Shown: one piece after another, positions 1 through 7,732 of the stretch | Layout of the letters: the number at the start of each line of letters is the position of its first letter | Position numbering within the stretch: position 1 is the stretch's first letter | Source of the DNA: CAG-582 sp964636965 | GTDB taxonomy: Bacteria; Bacillota_I; Bacilli_A; RF39; UBA660 | Assembly: GCA_964636965.1 (NCBI GenBank) | Contig: CAZWST010000040.1 | Span: 1-14,704, forward strand | Length of the DNA: 14,704 nucleotides | Reading direction: 5' to 3' | Made by a program: the position numbers and the translations under genes | The notes under the pieces: model-generated | The model's database searches: none | Told to the model about the DNA's origin: nothing | What the model saw: the letters and a program-made list of their open reading frames with translations, nothing else

Positions 1-26
1 TTAACAACGTACCATAACTTTTCCAT
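1..26 (-). CDS. nusG: NusG transcription factor, first codons only
   Basis: Only the first eight codons lie inside the window; they read MEKLWYVV, the usual opening of NusG, the antitermination and pausing factor that binds RNA polymerase. The ATG overlaps the secE stop as TAATG, and secE-nusG is a conserved pair in most bacteria, so the call rests on both the N-terminus and the position. A possible Shine-Dalgarno AAAGGA lies inside the end of secE. The gene continues beyond the left edge, so nothing can be said about the KOW domain. Confidence 0.85.
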
Positions 27-472
27 TAACTAATCAAATCCTTTACTAATGCAAATAATGCATCTATTCCATAGAAGAATATAGCAAAAATTGCTACGAA
101 TACTAAAGAAGCTATTGAATATTTTGCTACTTCTTTAGCTGATGGCCATCTTACCATACTCATTTCTTTTTTTACATCTCTTAGATATGTGTCTTTTTTA
201 CCAATAGCTGATCTTTCTTTTTTTAATTTTTTGATTTCCTTTTTAATATCTTTTTTAGAGTCTTTATCTTTTGTTGCTTTCTTATCTTTAACTAAAGCAT
301 CAATTCTATTTTCTATTTTTTTCTTTTGTGCAGCAATACTTTCTTTTTCTCTTTTCTTTTCTTGTTTTATTGCTTCTTTGTTAACTTTTGTTTTCTTTTC
401 TTTCTTGTTTTCTTCTGAATTTTTAGTTTCTTTAAGTTCATCTAAAACTTCGTCTTGTTTTTTCTTTGTCAT
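26..472 (-). CDS. secE: SecE preprotein translocase subunit with long N-terminal extension
   Basis: SecE clamps SecY in the SecYEG protein-export channel of the cytoplasmic membrane. The C-terminal part (about residues 97-148) has the family pattern: an amphipathic segment with VRWPSAKEV followed by one hydrophobic membrane span (about 118-145). The first ~95 residues are extremely rich in Lys and Glu and are predicted to be helical or coiled coil. Bacilli usually have a SecE of about 60 residues, so this protein is more than twice the normal length. I chose the ATG at 472 because the GAGGTG site lies 5 bases before it; an in-frame TTG at 475 is too close to that site. It is followed by nusG with a one-base overlap, and has its own promoter. 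Confidence 0.93.
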   Translation of the reverse strand: MTKKKQDEVLDELKETKNSEENKKEKKTKVNKEAIKQEKKREKESIAAQKKKIENRIDALVKDKKATKDKDSKKDIKKEIKKLKKERSAIGKKDTYLRDVKKEMSMVRWPSAKEVAKYSIASLVFVAIFAIFFYGIDALFALVKDLIS

Positions 473-500
473 CAAAACACCTCTTTAAAATTTATTGTAT

Positions 501-548
501 AAAAAAAACACTTTCGTGTACGCATATAATATAGCACAGGAAAGTGTT
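501..548 (-). terminator. Rho-independent terminator upstream of secE
   Basis: On the minus strand AACACTTTC (548-540) pairs perfectly with GAAAGTGTT (515-507), with a 24-base loop, followed by eight T (508-501). It would end transcripts coming from the 279-residue gene. The loop also contains the secE -10 box, so an RNA starting at the secE promoter lacks the 5' arm and should pass. A smaller hairpin, ACAC-GAAA-GTGT, remains in that RNA. Confidence 0.7.
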
Positions 549-556
549 GTTTGCAA
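528..556 (-). promoter_or_regulatory. Predicted secE-nusG promoter inside the terminator
   Basis: TTGCAA (556-551) and TATATT (533-528) are separated by 17 bases on the minus strand. The -10 box lies in the loop of the terminator hairpin and the spacer covers its 5' arm. Transcription would start near 521 and give a leader of about 50 bases before secE. Confidence 0.5.
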
Positions 557-571
557 GCAATAAATTACTTT

Positions 572-1411
572 TTATAAGTTTTTTACAACTGGTTTTTCAG
601 GTTTTAAGAAATCTAGACCTTCTATTACTCTAATTAATCCTTCATCGATACTTTCTTTTATCATACAAGCTTGGATTTTTTCGTCTAACATAAATGTAAG
701 ATCAAGATCTACTTGGAAGTCATTTTCTTCATCAATAAATGGACTTTTAATAGTTCCATCATATTCAATAGAGATCATTCCTTCTTTTAATGCCGAAGCA
801 ATGAAATTTACCTTGTTAGAGTCTTCTTCAGCTATATCATAGCTATACATGTATTTTCTTTCATAGTTTTCTTTTGTCTCTTGAATCTTATCAAGACGAG
901 CTTCTTCAGCTTCCATAAATTTACGAGCTTCATCTGATATTTCTATATTATAATGTAAATATGATTTTAATAAAGCTTCTAAAGCTGGTTTACATTCTTC
1001 TAAATCAATATGATCTTTATAATCTTCTATAATACGAGATATTGTTTTCTCACCATAAGCAATTGTGCCTGATTTAAATAAACGATATATAGCTCTTAAA
1101 GATACTTGTAAACAAGTTTTTAAATCATCAGCGATAAAATCTTCTTTTGAAGTTCTTTGATATTCTTTCCATTTTGCTAGTACATATTCCGTTAAAACAT
1201 ATAATAAGTTAGAATTTTTAGTATATTCACAACTATTGATTACTTCCATTAATAAGAAGTAAGCTTTTCCTTCCATAAGTTCAATAATTAAATCATTACT
1301 TGGAACAAATATTCCATATCTAAGTTCACTAGCAAGAGAATCATCAGCATAGTTCCAACGATGAGATAATTTCATTGATTTAACAAAATTATTGTAATCT
1401 TTTCTTTCCAT
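572..1411 (-). CDS. Hypothetical protein in the sigH-secE interval
   Basis: I do not recognise this family. The 279-residue product is soluble, mostly acidic and looks alpha-helical, with no signal peptide or membrane span. About residues 165-190 (after EEARLDKIQE) are highly charged and may form a coiled coil; the last ~70 residues look more beta/alpha, with IEYDGTIKSPFIDEENDF. The ATG is well supported by GGAGGAAATAT just upstream. It occupies the place where rpmG lies in Bacillus subtilis but is unrelated to ribosomal protein L33. It has its own strong promoter after sigH and a terminator after it, so it is a separate single-gene unit. Any function would be a guess. Confidence 0.8.
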   Translation of the reverse strand: MERKDYNNFVKSMKLSHRWNYADDSLASELRYGIFVPSNDLIIELMEGKAYFLLMEVINSCEYTKNSNLLYVLTEYVLAKWKEYQRTSKEDFIADDLKTCLQVSLRAIYRLFKSGTIAYGEKTISRIIEDYKDHIDLEECKPALEALLKSYLHYNIEISDEARKFMEAEEARLDKIQETKENYERKYMYSYDIAEEDSNKVNFIASALKEGMISIEYDGTIKSPFIDEENDFQVDLDLTFMLDEKIQACMIKESIDEGLIRVIEGLDFLKPEKPVVKNL

Positions 1412-1433
1412 ATATTTCCTCCATTAGGGTAAT

Positions 1434-1462
1434 ATTTTAAACAAGGTATAAAGACTTGTCAA
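1434..1462 (-). promoter_or_regulatory. Strong sigma-A type promoter for the 279-residue gene
   Basis: A consensus TTGACA (1462-1457) and TAAAAT (1439-1434) are separated by exactly 17 bases on the minus strand. Transcription would start near 1427, just before the GGAGG ribosome binding site. A five-base inverted repeat, ACAAG/CTTGT, spans the spacer and could be incidental. Confidence 0.75.
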
Positions 1463-1468
1463 TGGAAT

Positions 1469-2071
1469 TTATTCTAAGATACTACGTATTTTTTGACGAA
1501 GACGCTGAACTGTATTATAAATTGATTTAACATCTTTATTTAATATAGAAGCAATATCTTCATAAGAAAAATCATTTATTATAAGTTCATAAACTTCTTT
1601 TTCTTGTTTACTTAATAGTTCATCTATTGCTTTATTTAAGTTTTCAATATTTTCAGATGCTTCTAAAGTTACTTGTGGATCATCTAATGATGAACCAATT
1701 TGTTCTTTTAAAGGAACACAGTCACCTTCACCATAAAGGGCATCTAAGGAATATGCATTAGCGGCAATTCTACTTTTATCGGTTTCAGATTTTCGAATAA
1801 AGTTTCTTGCTTTTCTTTCAACACATAATGAAATAAATGTTGGCAGATTTACCCCTTTATCCTGATTAAAAGATACTAATGCATCAGAAAATCCTACCAA
1901 TGCTTCTTGTTTTAATTCTTTTAAGTCAGCTTTTAAGTAATAAGCTGTTTTACGATATTTATTGTAGACGATATCAACTATATATTTGTATTTTTCATAT
2001 AAAATGTCACTGGCTTCTTCACTTTTTTCACAGACTAAATTAACTAATTCACTATCTGGATACTCATTCAT
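1469..2071 (-). CDS. sigH: RNA polymerase sigma factor, SigH-like
   Basis: This 200-residue protein belongs to the sigma-70 family and resembles Bacillus SigH, which directs stationary-phase and competence or sporulation transcription there. Region 2 covers about residues 17-95 (LKQEALVGFSDALVSFNQDK is the core), and region 4 about 143-198 with the helix-turn-helix FSYEDIASILNKDVKSIYNT. The gene order mrnC-rlmB-sigH-secE matches that of Bacillus, which supports SigH over an ECF factor. A GTG at 2080 is also open, but AGGTG at 2082-2078 lies six bases before the ATG at 2071, so I prefer the ATG. It starts one base after the rlmB stop and is probably translationally coupled. Whether this lineage sporulates cannot be judged here. 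Confidence 0.9.
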   Translation of the reverse strand: MNEYPDSELVNLVCEKSEEASDILYEKYKYIVDIVYNKYRKTAYYLKADLKELKQEALVGFSDALVSFNQDKGVNLPTFISLCVERKARNFIRKSETDKSRIAANAYSLDALYGEGDCVPLKEQIGSSLDDPQVTLEASENIENLNKAIDELLSKQEKEVYELIINDFSYEDIASILNKDVKSIYNTVQRLRQKIRSILE

Positions 2072-2072
2072 T

Positions 2073-2744
2073 TTATTCACCTATTCCATATATAAGAATT
2101 GCTGCAGCAACTGATGCATTTAGACTATTTACAACACCTTTCATTGGAATACTTATTATTTCATCACTGTTGTTTTTTACAATATTTGATATACCATTTC
2201 CTTCATTACCAATTATTAAAACAACCTTGTCCGCATAATCTACAGTTTTATAATCTGATCCGTCCATATCAGCTGCATAGACAAAGTAGCCTTTATCCTT
2301 TAATTTATTAATCGCATTAACTAAATTTGTAACCATAATTATATTAACATGATTTAAGGCGCCACTTGATGTTTTCATAACTGTTTCGTTAACGGTTACA
2401 CCTCTATCTTTTGGAATAATAATTGATTTTATACCTTTTGCTTCACATGTACGAATTATTGCTCCAAAATTATGTGGATCTTCTAAGTGATCTAACATAA
2501 GTATTAAAGAATCATCTTTTATATCTTCTAAAGATCCATATTCATAATCATCTATTTCCATTATAATACCTTGATTATGTGCCATCATACGATCCATAAC
2601 TTTGGAATCAGTGACAATATATTTTATTTTGTTATCTTTTATCTTCTCGATTATTTCTTTATCTTTGAATGTATCTGAAATTAATACTTTTCTTACAGTT
2701 TTATAATCTAGTTCATTGAATACATTTTTACCACATGTTCTCAT
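2073..2744 (-). CDS. rlmB: 23S rRNA 2'-O-methyltransferase of the SpoU/TrmH family, RlmB-like
   Basis: The protein methylates a ribose in RNA using S-adenosylmethionine; RlmB modifies G2251 of 23S rRNA in E. coli. All three SPOUT knot motifs are visible: LDHLEDPHNFGAIIRT (84-99, with the conserved Asn and catalytic Arg), IIGNEGNGIS (177-186), and IPMKGVVNSLNASVAAAI (199-216). The N-terminal substrate-binding part is short, so the protein (223 residues) is a little shorter than the usual ~245. Target specificity (rRNA or tRNA) is inferred from the neighbourhood: rlmB follows mrnC in Firmicutes. Its ATG overlaps the mrnC stop by one base (TAATG). The yacP endonuclease gene that normally follows it is missing here. 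Confidence 0.92.
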   Translation of the reverse strand: MRTCGKNVFNELDYKTVRKVLISDTFKDKEIIEKIKDNKIKYIVTDSKVMDRMMAHNQGIIMEIDDYEYGSLEDIKDDSLILMLDHLEDPHNFGAIIRTCEAKGIKSIIIPKDRGVTVNETVMKTSSGALNHVNIIMVTNLVNAINKLKDKGYFVYAADMDGSDYKTVDYADKVVLIIGNEGNGISNIVKNNSDEIISIPMKGVVNSLNASVAAAILIYGIGE

Positions 2745-3103
2745 TATAAATCCCTCTTAGTAATATGATTTAAAATCTCATTACATCTTTCTATATTATT
2801 ATTATATAAATACCCGATTAAACATTCAAACCCAGTTGATTTTTTATAAGTTATTATATCCGTTGTCTTGCTTGAGTGACTTGATGCATTGCGTCCACGA
2901 TTAACTATTGTTATTTCGTCTTCTGTTAAGAAAGATTCATTTATTAACTCTTCTAGAATTCTTCTTTGGGATTTTGCACTGACAAATTCGAGACTTGCTG
3001 TTTGTAATTCATTTACTTTGCAAATTCCTGAATCAATTAAATACTTTCTAATATATAGTTCGTATACTGCATCTCCTAAATAAGCTAAGACTAAATTATT
3101 CAT
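2744..3103 (-). CDS. mrnC: Mini-ribonuclease III
   Basis: Mini-III is an RNase III-like dimer without a double-stranded RNA-binding domain; in Bacillus it trims the ends of 23S rRNA precursors. The 119 residues show the family signatures LAYLGDAVYELYIR (6-19, catalytic Asp11), RGRNAS (69-74), and YKKSTGFECLIGYLY (86-100, catalytic Glu93). The N-terminus is about ten residues shorter than in Bacillus; an in-frame TAG seven codons upstream rules out a longer form. In Bacillus this gene follows cysS, but here it is first in its operon with its own promoter and a very short leader. The product would act with RlmB, encoded directly after it, in 23S rRNA maturation. Confidence 0.92.
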   Translation of the reverse strand: MNNLVLAYLGDAVYELYIRKYLIDSGICKVNELQTASLEFVSAKSQRRILEELINESFLTEDEITIVNRGRNASSHSSKTTDIITYKKSTGFECLIGYLYNNNIERCNEILNHITKRDL

Positions 3104-3118
3104 TTTCTCACCAATTAA

Positions 3119-3148
3119 ATTCTAACACATTAATATACTTTTTTCCAA
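3119..3148 (-). promoter_or_regulatory. Promoter of the mrnC-rlmB-sigH operon
   Basis: TTGGAA (3148-3143) and TAGAAT (3124-3119) are separated by 18 bases on the minus strand; the -10 box is preceded by TGT, making it an extended -10 element. The predicted start is only about ten bases before the mrnC ATG, so the leader would be nearly absent. Confidence 0.5.
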
Positions 3149-3186
3149 ATATTTTAAATATTATATACCTAATTAAACTCTATTTT

Positions 3187-3195
3187 TGATATAAT
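3187..3195 (+). promoter_or_regulatory. Extended -10 promoter of the giant sigma-like gene
   Basis: TGATATAAT is a perfect TGnTATAAT extended -10. No good -35 box is present 16-18 bases upstream, which is typical of extended -10 promoters. The RNA would start near 3202, about 24 bases before the preferred ATG at 3226. Confidence 0.6.
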
Positions 3196-3225
3196 AGACT
3201 GACAAAGACAACAAGGATGATTTTT

Positions 3226-6200
3226 ATGAGTGATAATAATTCTTACAATATTGATGATTTAGGATACTTAGGAGATGCATTCTCGGCTTATTTAAGGTAT
3301 ATAAAGAACTTTCCACCTTTACCTCATGATGAAATATATAAACTTGGACTTAAATCAATGAGGGGAGATATGGAAGCTCGTGAAAAACTTATCTTACATC
3401 ACTTAGCTTTTGTTGTATTTATTGCTAAACCATTTTTTTCTCGTTATCCAAATGTTGATGCAATGGATATTGTTCAATATGGTAATGAAGGATTAATAAA
3501 GGCTGTTTCAATGTATGATCCTCATACTGGTGCTTTAACAACTTATGCAGGAGATTGGATAAAACAAAGAATAGTTAGAAATTTAGACGTTAATCATTCA
3601 GATATAAAAACATCCGTTAGTATTCAACAAGCAAAAAGAAATTATAGTAAGATTATTTATGAAGTTGAAAACAAAGGTAGAATCATGCCTAGTGATGAAG
3701 AATTATGTGAGATTTTAAATGTATCTTCAGAATCACTAGACTATATAAAGGAACTATATAATACATCTGTTGTTAGTATTAATAAAGAAATCACAAGTGA
3801 TGGAGATGAACTAGAACTCTTTATTGAAGATGAGCTTGTAGATAAACCAGAAGATGTTATTGATGATATAGATCAATTTGAAATATTAATTGCAATTAAG
3901 AATAAATTAACACCTCTTTATTACTATGTATTTTATATGCGGGTTATTGATGAAAGGGATCACACACTTGAAGAATTAGCAGAAGAAGTTGGAGTTACAA
4001 GAGAAAGAATTAGACAAATAGAAGCTAAAGCAAAAGAAAAAGCTAGAATTATTATTAATAGTAAAGGATCCATATTTAGAAACACTATTAATAGTTTAAA
4101 GTTAGAATACAAAACAAAGTTTTATAAATTAAGTGAAAAACCTCTAACCCCAAAACAAATTATTAATTATTTATATTATAGAAAATTCTTTTCTGGTACT
4201 GCTAAGGAAATAGTGTTTGATTTATTCTGCCATCCACAGAAACTAACAAAAAAAGAACAAGCTGAAAAGTATTCAATGACTTTAAGTGAATATGAAAGCT
4301 TGTTAAATAAAATACAAAACAAAATAAGAATTATTTTTGAAAAGAGCAAGACTGACTATTTAGATTTTTCTAAACAAATGACTGAAACCTATAAATCACT
4401 TTTATATGATATTGACTTAACTAATGATGAACTTAAGTATAATTCCAAAGATATCATTGATAGATATTCTTCTAAGTCATTTGAAGAAATAAAAAGTTTA
4501 TACGGAAATAGTTTTAATGATTTAGAAAAACATACAAGAGAATTGTTAAGAAAATTCTTTTCAAAAGAAGAATATATAGTAGCAAGTATTAGATATATTG
4601 AAAAAGAAGTTAATCTAGCTTTATTTAATTGTAAAAAAACAAATACCAATATTTCTCCGACATTACTTTATCCCACTTATCTCAAATATATAAATTCTTT
4701 TTCAGAAGAACAACAACTTCTATTAGATTGTTTTGTCTTTAATAAAAAAGAAAAAAAGAGATACTATGAAATGCCTCATGCTACTCCAAAAGCTACGTTG
4801 ATGCCTAGTACAATGCAAAAGCTTGAAAAACTTTACTTTGGTTTAGATAATATATTTTGGGGTCAAAATCTAACTAAAGAAATATACGAAGAAGTTTTAA
4901 GAACTTCAAGTGATGAAATAAGTGATGAAAGAAAAAGAATACTTAATCTCTATTATGGAGTTGGGCCTGTTCAAATGGGTCTTAAAGAAATGGTTGAAAA
5001 ATATAATTTAGATTATTTAAAAACTCATAGTTTTTTAAAAAGTGCAAGAAATTATGTCTATAATTTATATTTAAAGAGATGTAATAAAAATAAATATGAT
5101 AAAGATATCTATTCAAAATATATTTTAGATAAAACTTATGAATTGACTGATGAAACTAGAAATATTTTAAAAATGCATATTATTGATAAGCTTGATTATG
5201 AAGAAATATCATCACTAACAGGTCTTAAAAAGAATAGAATATCTAATATAATTGGTGATGGAATAAGAAAGATAGACTTTTATAGATATGGAATAATTAC
5301 ATCAAATAAAATAGATGAAGAAACTATTCAAGCCGTTTTAGATAAATCTAAAACAGATAATAAAGAACTTGATACAGTAATCATTAAACTGCGCTATATA
5401 GAAAATCTACAAGCAAATTATATATTTGAATTATTAAATGGTAAAAGAGATAATGTTGATAAGTATTTAATAATTAAATTCCCAATACTTAAAAGAGTTC
5501 ATAAAATTACAAAAGAATATATTACTAATACTATTTCTAAATTTAATGAAATATACAAAACATATATGGCAAGTAAAATTGAACTAACTGAAGAAGAGCT
5601 CATTGAATTAACAAATAAAAGGCCTTTAGAATCCGTAATTAGTGATGAAGAAAACAGAGTATTAAGTTTTGCCTTAGGTATTAAAAATACTAAAAATCCA
5701 TCAGGTAAAACTTTTTCAAAAGATGAAATTATGGAGATTATGGAGGTAAGTGAAGATAAATACTTTCACTTAAGACATTCAGCTTTAAAAAAGTTAAAAT
5801 TAAATGTTTTAGGTATTTTAGTTCCAGAAAACATCTATATGCCATTAGATGACTTAGAAAAGGCTTTAAATGATAGACATGTTCCAATAAGCGATAAAGA
5901 AAGATTAATAATAAACCATATATGTAATTTAAATGGATATGAACATTTAGATTTTAAAGAGTTAGTTAATGTATTAAATGAAACTGATAATAGTTTAAGG
6001 AGAAGATATCAAAGAGCAATAGTAACAATTAAAAAATATTATGCTGGAGAAATAGAAGGTCAGATAGATTATGAAACTGACTTATTGCCTAATCTTAAAT
6101 ATTTTAATAAAACTGAACGAATTTATATAAATGAATATTTTGTTAATAATTTGAGTTTTAGCCAAATTGCAAAAAAATATTCATTGTCGATTGATCAAGT

Positions 6201-6924
6201 ATCTTCATACTTTGATTCTATATATTCTAAAATACATGAGATTTTAAATGAACCAAAAGAAAAAAGATTTGATTATGACTATGCAGAAAAGGTATTAGAT
6301 ATGCCTGACTTACCTTTTTTCGGAAACCAAAAACTAGCTAAAGAGGTTTATACGTTAGTATTTGGAGGAAAATCAATGACAAAAATTCCACTTACTGAAG
6401 TAGAAAAAATGATAGATGTCGATGCATCTTCTAGAGTACTTAATGATATACTAGTTGATTATATGATTAGTATTTGCAAGTACAGAATGGGTATTAAGAA
6501 AAACATTACTTTTACTCATGAACAAGTAGTAGATTATTATGAAAGACATGAAGATAGTTTGAGAAAAGAACGATTATTATTGTTTTCTAATTACTTTAGT
6601 AGATATAAAAAGGAATCAAGTTCTAACTCTACATATATAAGTGATTCAATAATTTATCTTTTACTTCAAGAATCGATGAGTAATTGTTTTAAAGTTAGCA
6701 CTTCTAACAAGAAAGAAGTTTTAAATATATTAAGAAATAAAAAGCATAGAATTAATAAAAAAGTTAGAAATTCTTTAATGCAATTATTTGATATTACTGA
6801 AAGAGAACTACTTAATGGTCAAGAAATAAATCATATTATTCGTACACTTCATATGCTTGACTTAAGTTTGGATAAAGCTAACCAACTTACCACTACAGAA
6901 ACTAAAAAGAGATATTTAAATTAA
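3226..6924 (+). CDS. Giant sigma-70 factor with tandem region-4-like modules
   Basis: The first ~275 residues are a full sigma-70 factor. Region 1.2 starts near YLRYIKNFPPLP. Region 2 has DIVQYGNEGLIKAVSMYDP (81-99) and TTYAGDWIKQRIVR (105-118). Region 3 covers about 130-190, and region 4 has TLEELAEEVGVTRERIRQIE (247-266). Such factors normally end here, but this frame runs on to about 1232 residues. The extension contains repeated segments built like region 4: a leading hydrophobic helix with Arg or Glu, a short HTH, then a basic C-terminal helix. I place them at about 326-372, 566-618, 641-688, 712-763, 806-858, 889-940 and 961-1008. A separate internal repeat links 543-558 (IFWGQNLTKEIYEEVL) with 1030-1046. 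The ATG at 3226 is preferred over 3217 because AAGGA lies eight bases before it. No membrane span is seen. The sigma identity of the N-terminus is firm; the role of the extension is unknown. Confidence 0.9.
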   Translation: MSDNNSYNIDDLGYLGDAFSAYLRYIKNFPPLPHDEIYKLGLKSMRGDMEAREKLILHHLAFVVFIAKPFFSRYPNVDAMDIVQYGNEGLIKAVSMYDPHTGALTTYAGDWIKQRIVRNLDVNHSDIKTSVSIQQAKRNYSKIIYEVENKGRIMPSDEELCEILNVSSESLDYIKELYNTSVVSINKEITSDGDELELFIEDELVDKPEDVIDDIDQFEILIAIKNKLTPLYYYVFYMRVIDERDHTLEELAEEVGVTRERIRQIEAKAKEKARIIINSKGSIFRNTINSLKLEYKTKFYKLSEKPLTPKQIINYLYYRKFFSGTAKEIVFDLFCHPQKLTKKEQAEKYSMTLSEYESLLNKIQNKIRIIFEKSKTDYLDFSKQMTETYKSLLYDIDLTNDELKYNSKDIIDRYSSKSFEEIKSLYGNSFNDLEKHTRELLRKFFSKEEYIVASIRYIEKEVNLALFNCKKTNTNISPTLLYPTYLKYINSFSEEQQLLLDCFVFNKKEKKRYYEMPHATPKATLMPSTMQKLEKLYFGLDNIFWGQNLTKEIYEEVLRTSSDEISDERKRILNLYYGVGPVQMGLKEMVEKYNLDYLKTHSFLKSARNYVYNLYLKRCNKNKYDKDIYSKYILDKTYELTDETRNILKMHIIDKLDYEEISSLTGLKKNRISNIIGDGIRKIDFYRYGIITSNKIDEETIQAVLDKSKTDNKELDTVIIKLRYIENLQANYIFELLNGKRDNVDKYLIIKFPILKRVHKITKEYITNTISKFNEIYKTYMASKIELTEEELIELTNKRPLESVISDEENRVLSFALGIKNTKNPSGKTFSKDEIMEIMEVSEDKYFHLRHSALKKLKLNVLGILVPENIYMPLDDLEKALNDRHVPISDKERLIINHICNLNGYEHLDFKELVNVLNETDNSLRRRYQRAIVTIKKYYAGEIEGQIDYETDLLPNLKYFNKTERIYINEYFVNNLSFSQIAKKYSLSIDQVSSYFDSIYSKIHEILNEPKEKRFDYDYAEKVLDMPDLPFFGNQKLAKEVYTLVFGGKSMTKIPLTEVEKMIDVDASSRVLNDILVDYMISICKYRMGIKKNITFTHEQVVDYYERHEDSLRKERLLLFSNYFSRYKKESSSNSTYISDSIIYLLLQESMSNCFKVSTSNKKEVLNILRNKKHRINKKVRNSLMQLFDITERELLNGQEINHIIRTLHMLDLSLDKANQLTTTETKKRYLN

Positions 6925-6936
6925 ATATCTCTTTTA
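6904..6936. terminator. Bidirectional terminator between the giant sigma gene and exonuclease III
   Basis: A perfect 15-bp inverted repeat, AAAAGAGATATTTAA (6905-6919) and TTAAATATCTCTTTT (6921-6935), has one central base. It is flanked by A and T runs on the proper sides for both directions. The hairpin contains the stop codons of both converging genes, which end nine bases apart. Confidence 0.8.
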
Positions 6937-7683
6937 TTTTATATCTAACATGATTGGGCAATGATCACTTCCCATAATTTCATTTAATATTAAACTATCA
7001 TTTATATTATTTATGAAAGATGAAGAGACAACGAAATAATCTAGTCTCCATCCAGCATTATTCTCACGTGCATGGAATAAATAAGACCACCATGAATATT
7101 TTATTTCATCAGGATGAAAATATCTAAATGTATCTATAAATCCATTATCTAATAAATTAGTAAATTTATTTCTTTCTTCGATTGTAAATCCGGCACTTCT
7201 TTGATTAGATTTAGCATTTTTAATATCTATTTCTTTGTGAGCTACGTTTAAGTCTCCACATAAAATAACAGGCTTTTTAGTTTCTAGTTTTTTCATATAG
7301 GCTAACATATCATCTTCCCAAGTCATTCGGTATTCTAATCTTTCTAACTCTTTTTTAGAGTTTGGAACATAAACATTAATTAAATAAAAATCATCAAACT
7401 CTAAAGTAATTAACCTGCCTTCATGATCATGAATATCTATACCCATATCATACTCAACATTTATTGGTTTTATCCTAGTAAATACAAGTGTACCTGAATA
7501 ACCTTTTTTCTCTGCAGCATTTAAATACATTTCATAGCATTCTGGTGTATAAGGTATTTCATTTTCTAGACATTTAACTTCTTGCAAACATATTACATCA
7601 GGATTTATACTTTCAATACTTTCTTTAAAACCTTTATTACATACAGAACGATAACCTGCAACATTCCATGACACTATTTTCAT
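6934..7683 (-). CDS. xth: Exodeoxyribonuclease III / AP endonuclease
   Basis: This DNA-repair enzyme of the exonuclease-endonuclease-phosphatase fold cuts at abasic sites and degrades 3' ends. The 249 residues match the family's usual length and carry every active-site element: Asn7 (SWNVAG), Glu35 (LQEVK), Tyr105 (NVYVPN), Asp144 and Asn146 (GDLNVAH), Asp215 (GWRLDYF) and the Asp240-His241 pair (GSDHCP). GFTIEER and SWWSY are also typical of the ExoA/XthA group. The ATG has AGGAAGTGA upstream. It is a single gene with its own promoter, lying between the giant sigma gene (convergent) and the surface operon. Nothing ties it functionally to either neighbour. Confidence 0.95.
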   Translation of the reverse strand: MKIVSWNVAGYRSVCNKGFKESIESINPDVICLQEVKCLENEIPYTPECYEMYLNAAEKKGYSGTLVFTRIKPINVEYDMGIDIHDHEGRLITLEFDDFYLINVYVPNSKKELERLEYRMTWEDDMLAYMKKLETKKPVILCGDLNVAHKEIDIKNAKSNQRSAGFTIEERNKFTNLLDNGFIDTFRYFHPDEIKYSWWSYLFHARENNAGWRLDYFVVSSSFINNINDSLILNEIMGSDHCPIMLDIK

Positions 7684-7703
7684 AACTTCACTTCCTAATG
7701 ATA

Positions 7704-7732
7704 ATTATACCATAAGAAAAGATATTTCATAA
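7704..7732 (-). promoter_or_regulatory. Promoter of the exonuclease III gene
   Basis: TATAAT (7709-7704) is preceded by TGG, giving an extended -10, on the minus strand. The -35 box, TTATGA (7732-7727, 17-base spacer), is poor. The promoter overlaps the terminator hairpin of the upstream surface operon. Confidence 0.55.

Noticed and set aside
473..475. TTG start for secE
   Set aside because: It lies only two bases from the Shine-Dalgarno sequence, while the next codon is an ATG at proper spacing.
189..488. Plus-strand frame opposite secE
   Set aside because: A Phe/Ser-rich shadow of the Lys/Glu-rich secE codons; secE has the conserved motif and the ribosome binding site.
3850..6924. Giant sigma protein as two genes fused by sequencing error
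   Set aside because: The frame is continuous over more than 3.6 kb with uniform codon use and no ribosome binding site plus start near the end of region 4; the extension also resembles region 4 itself.
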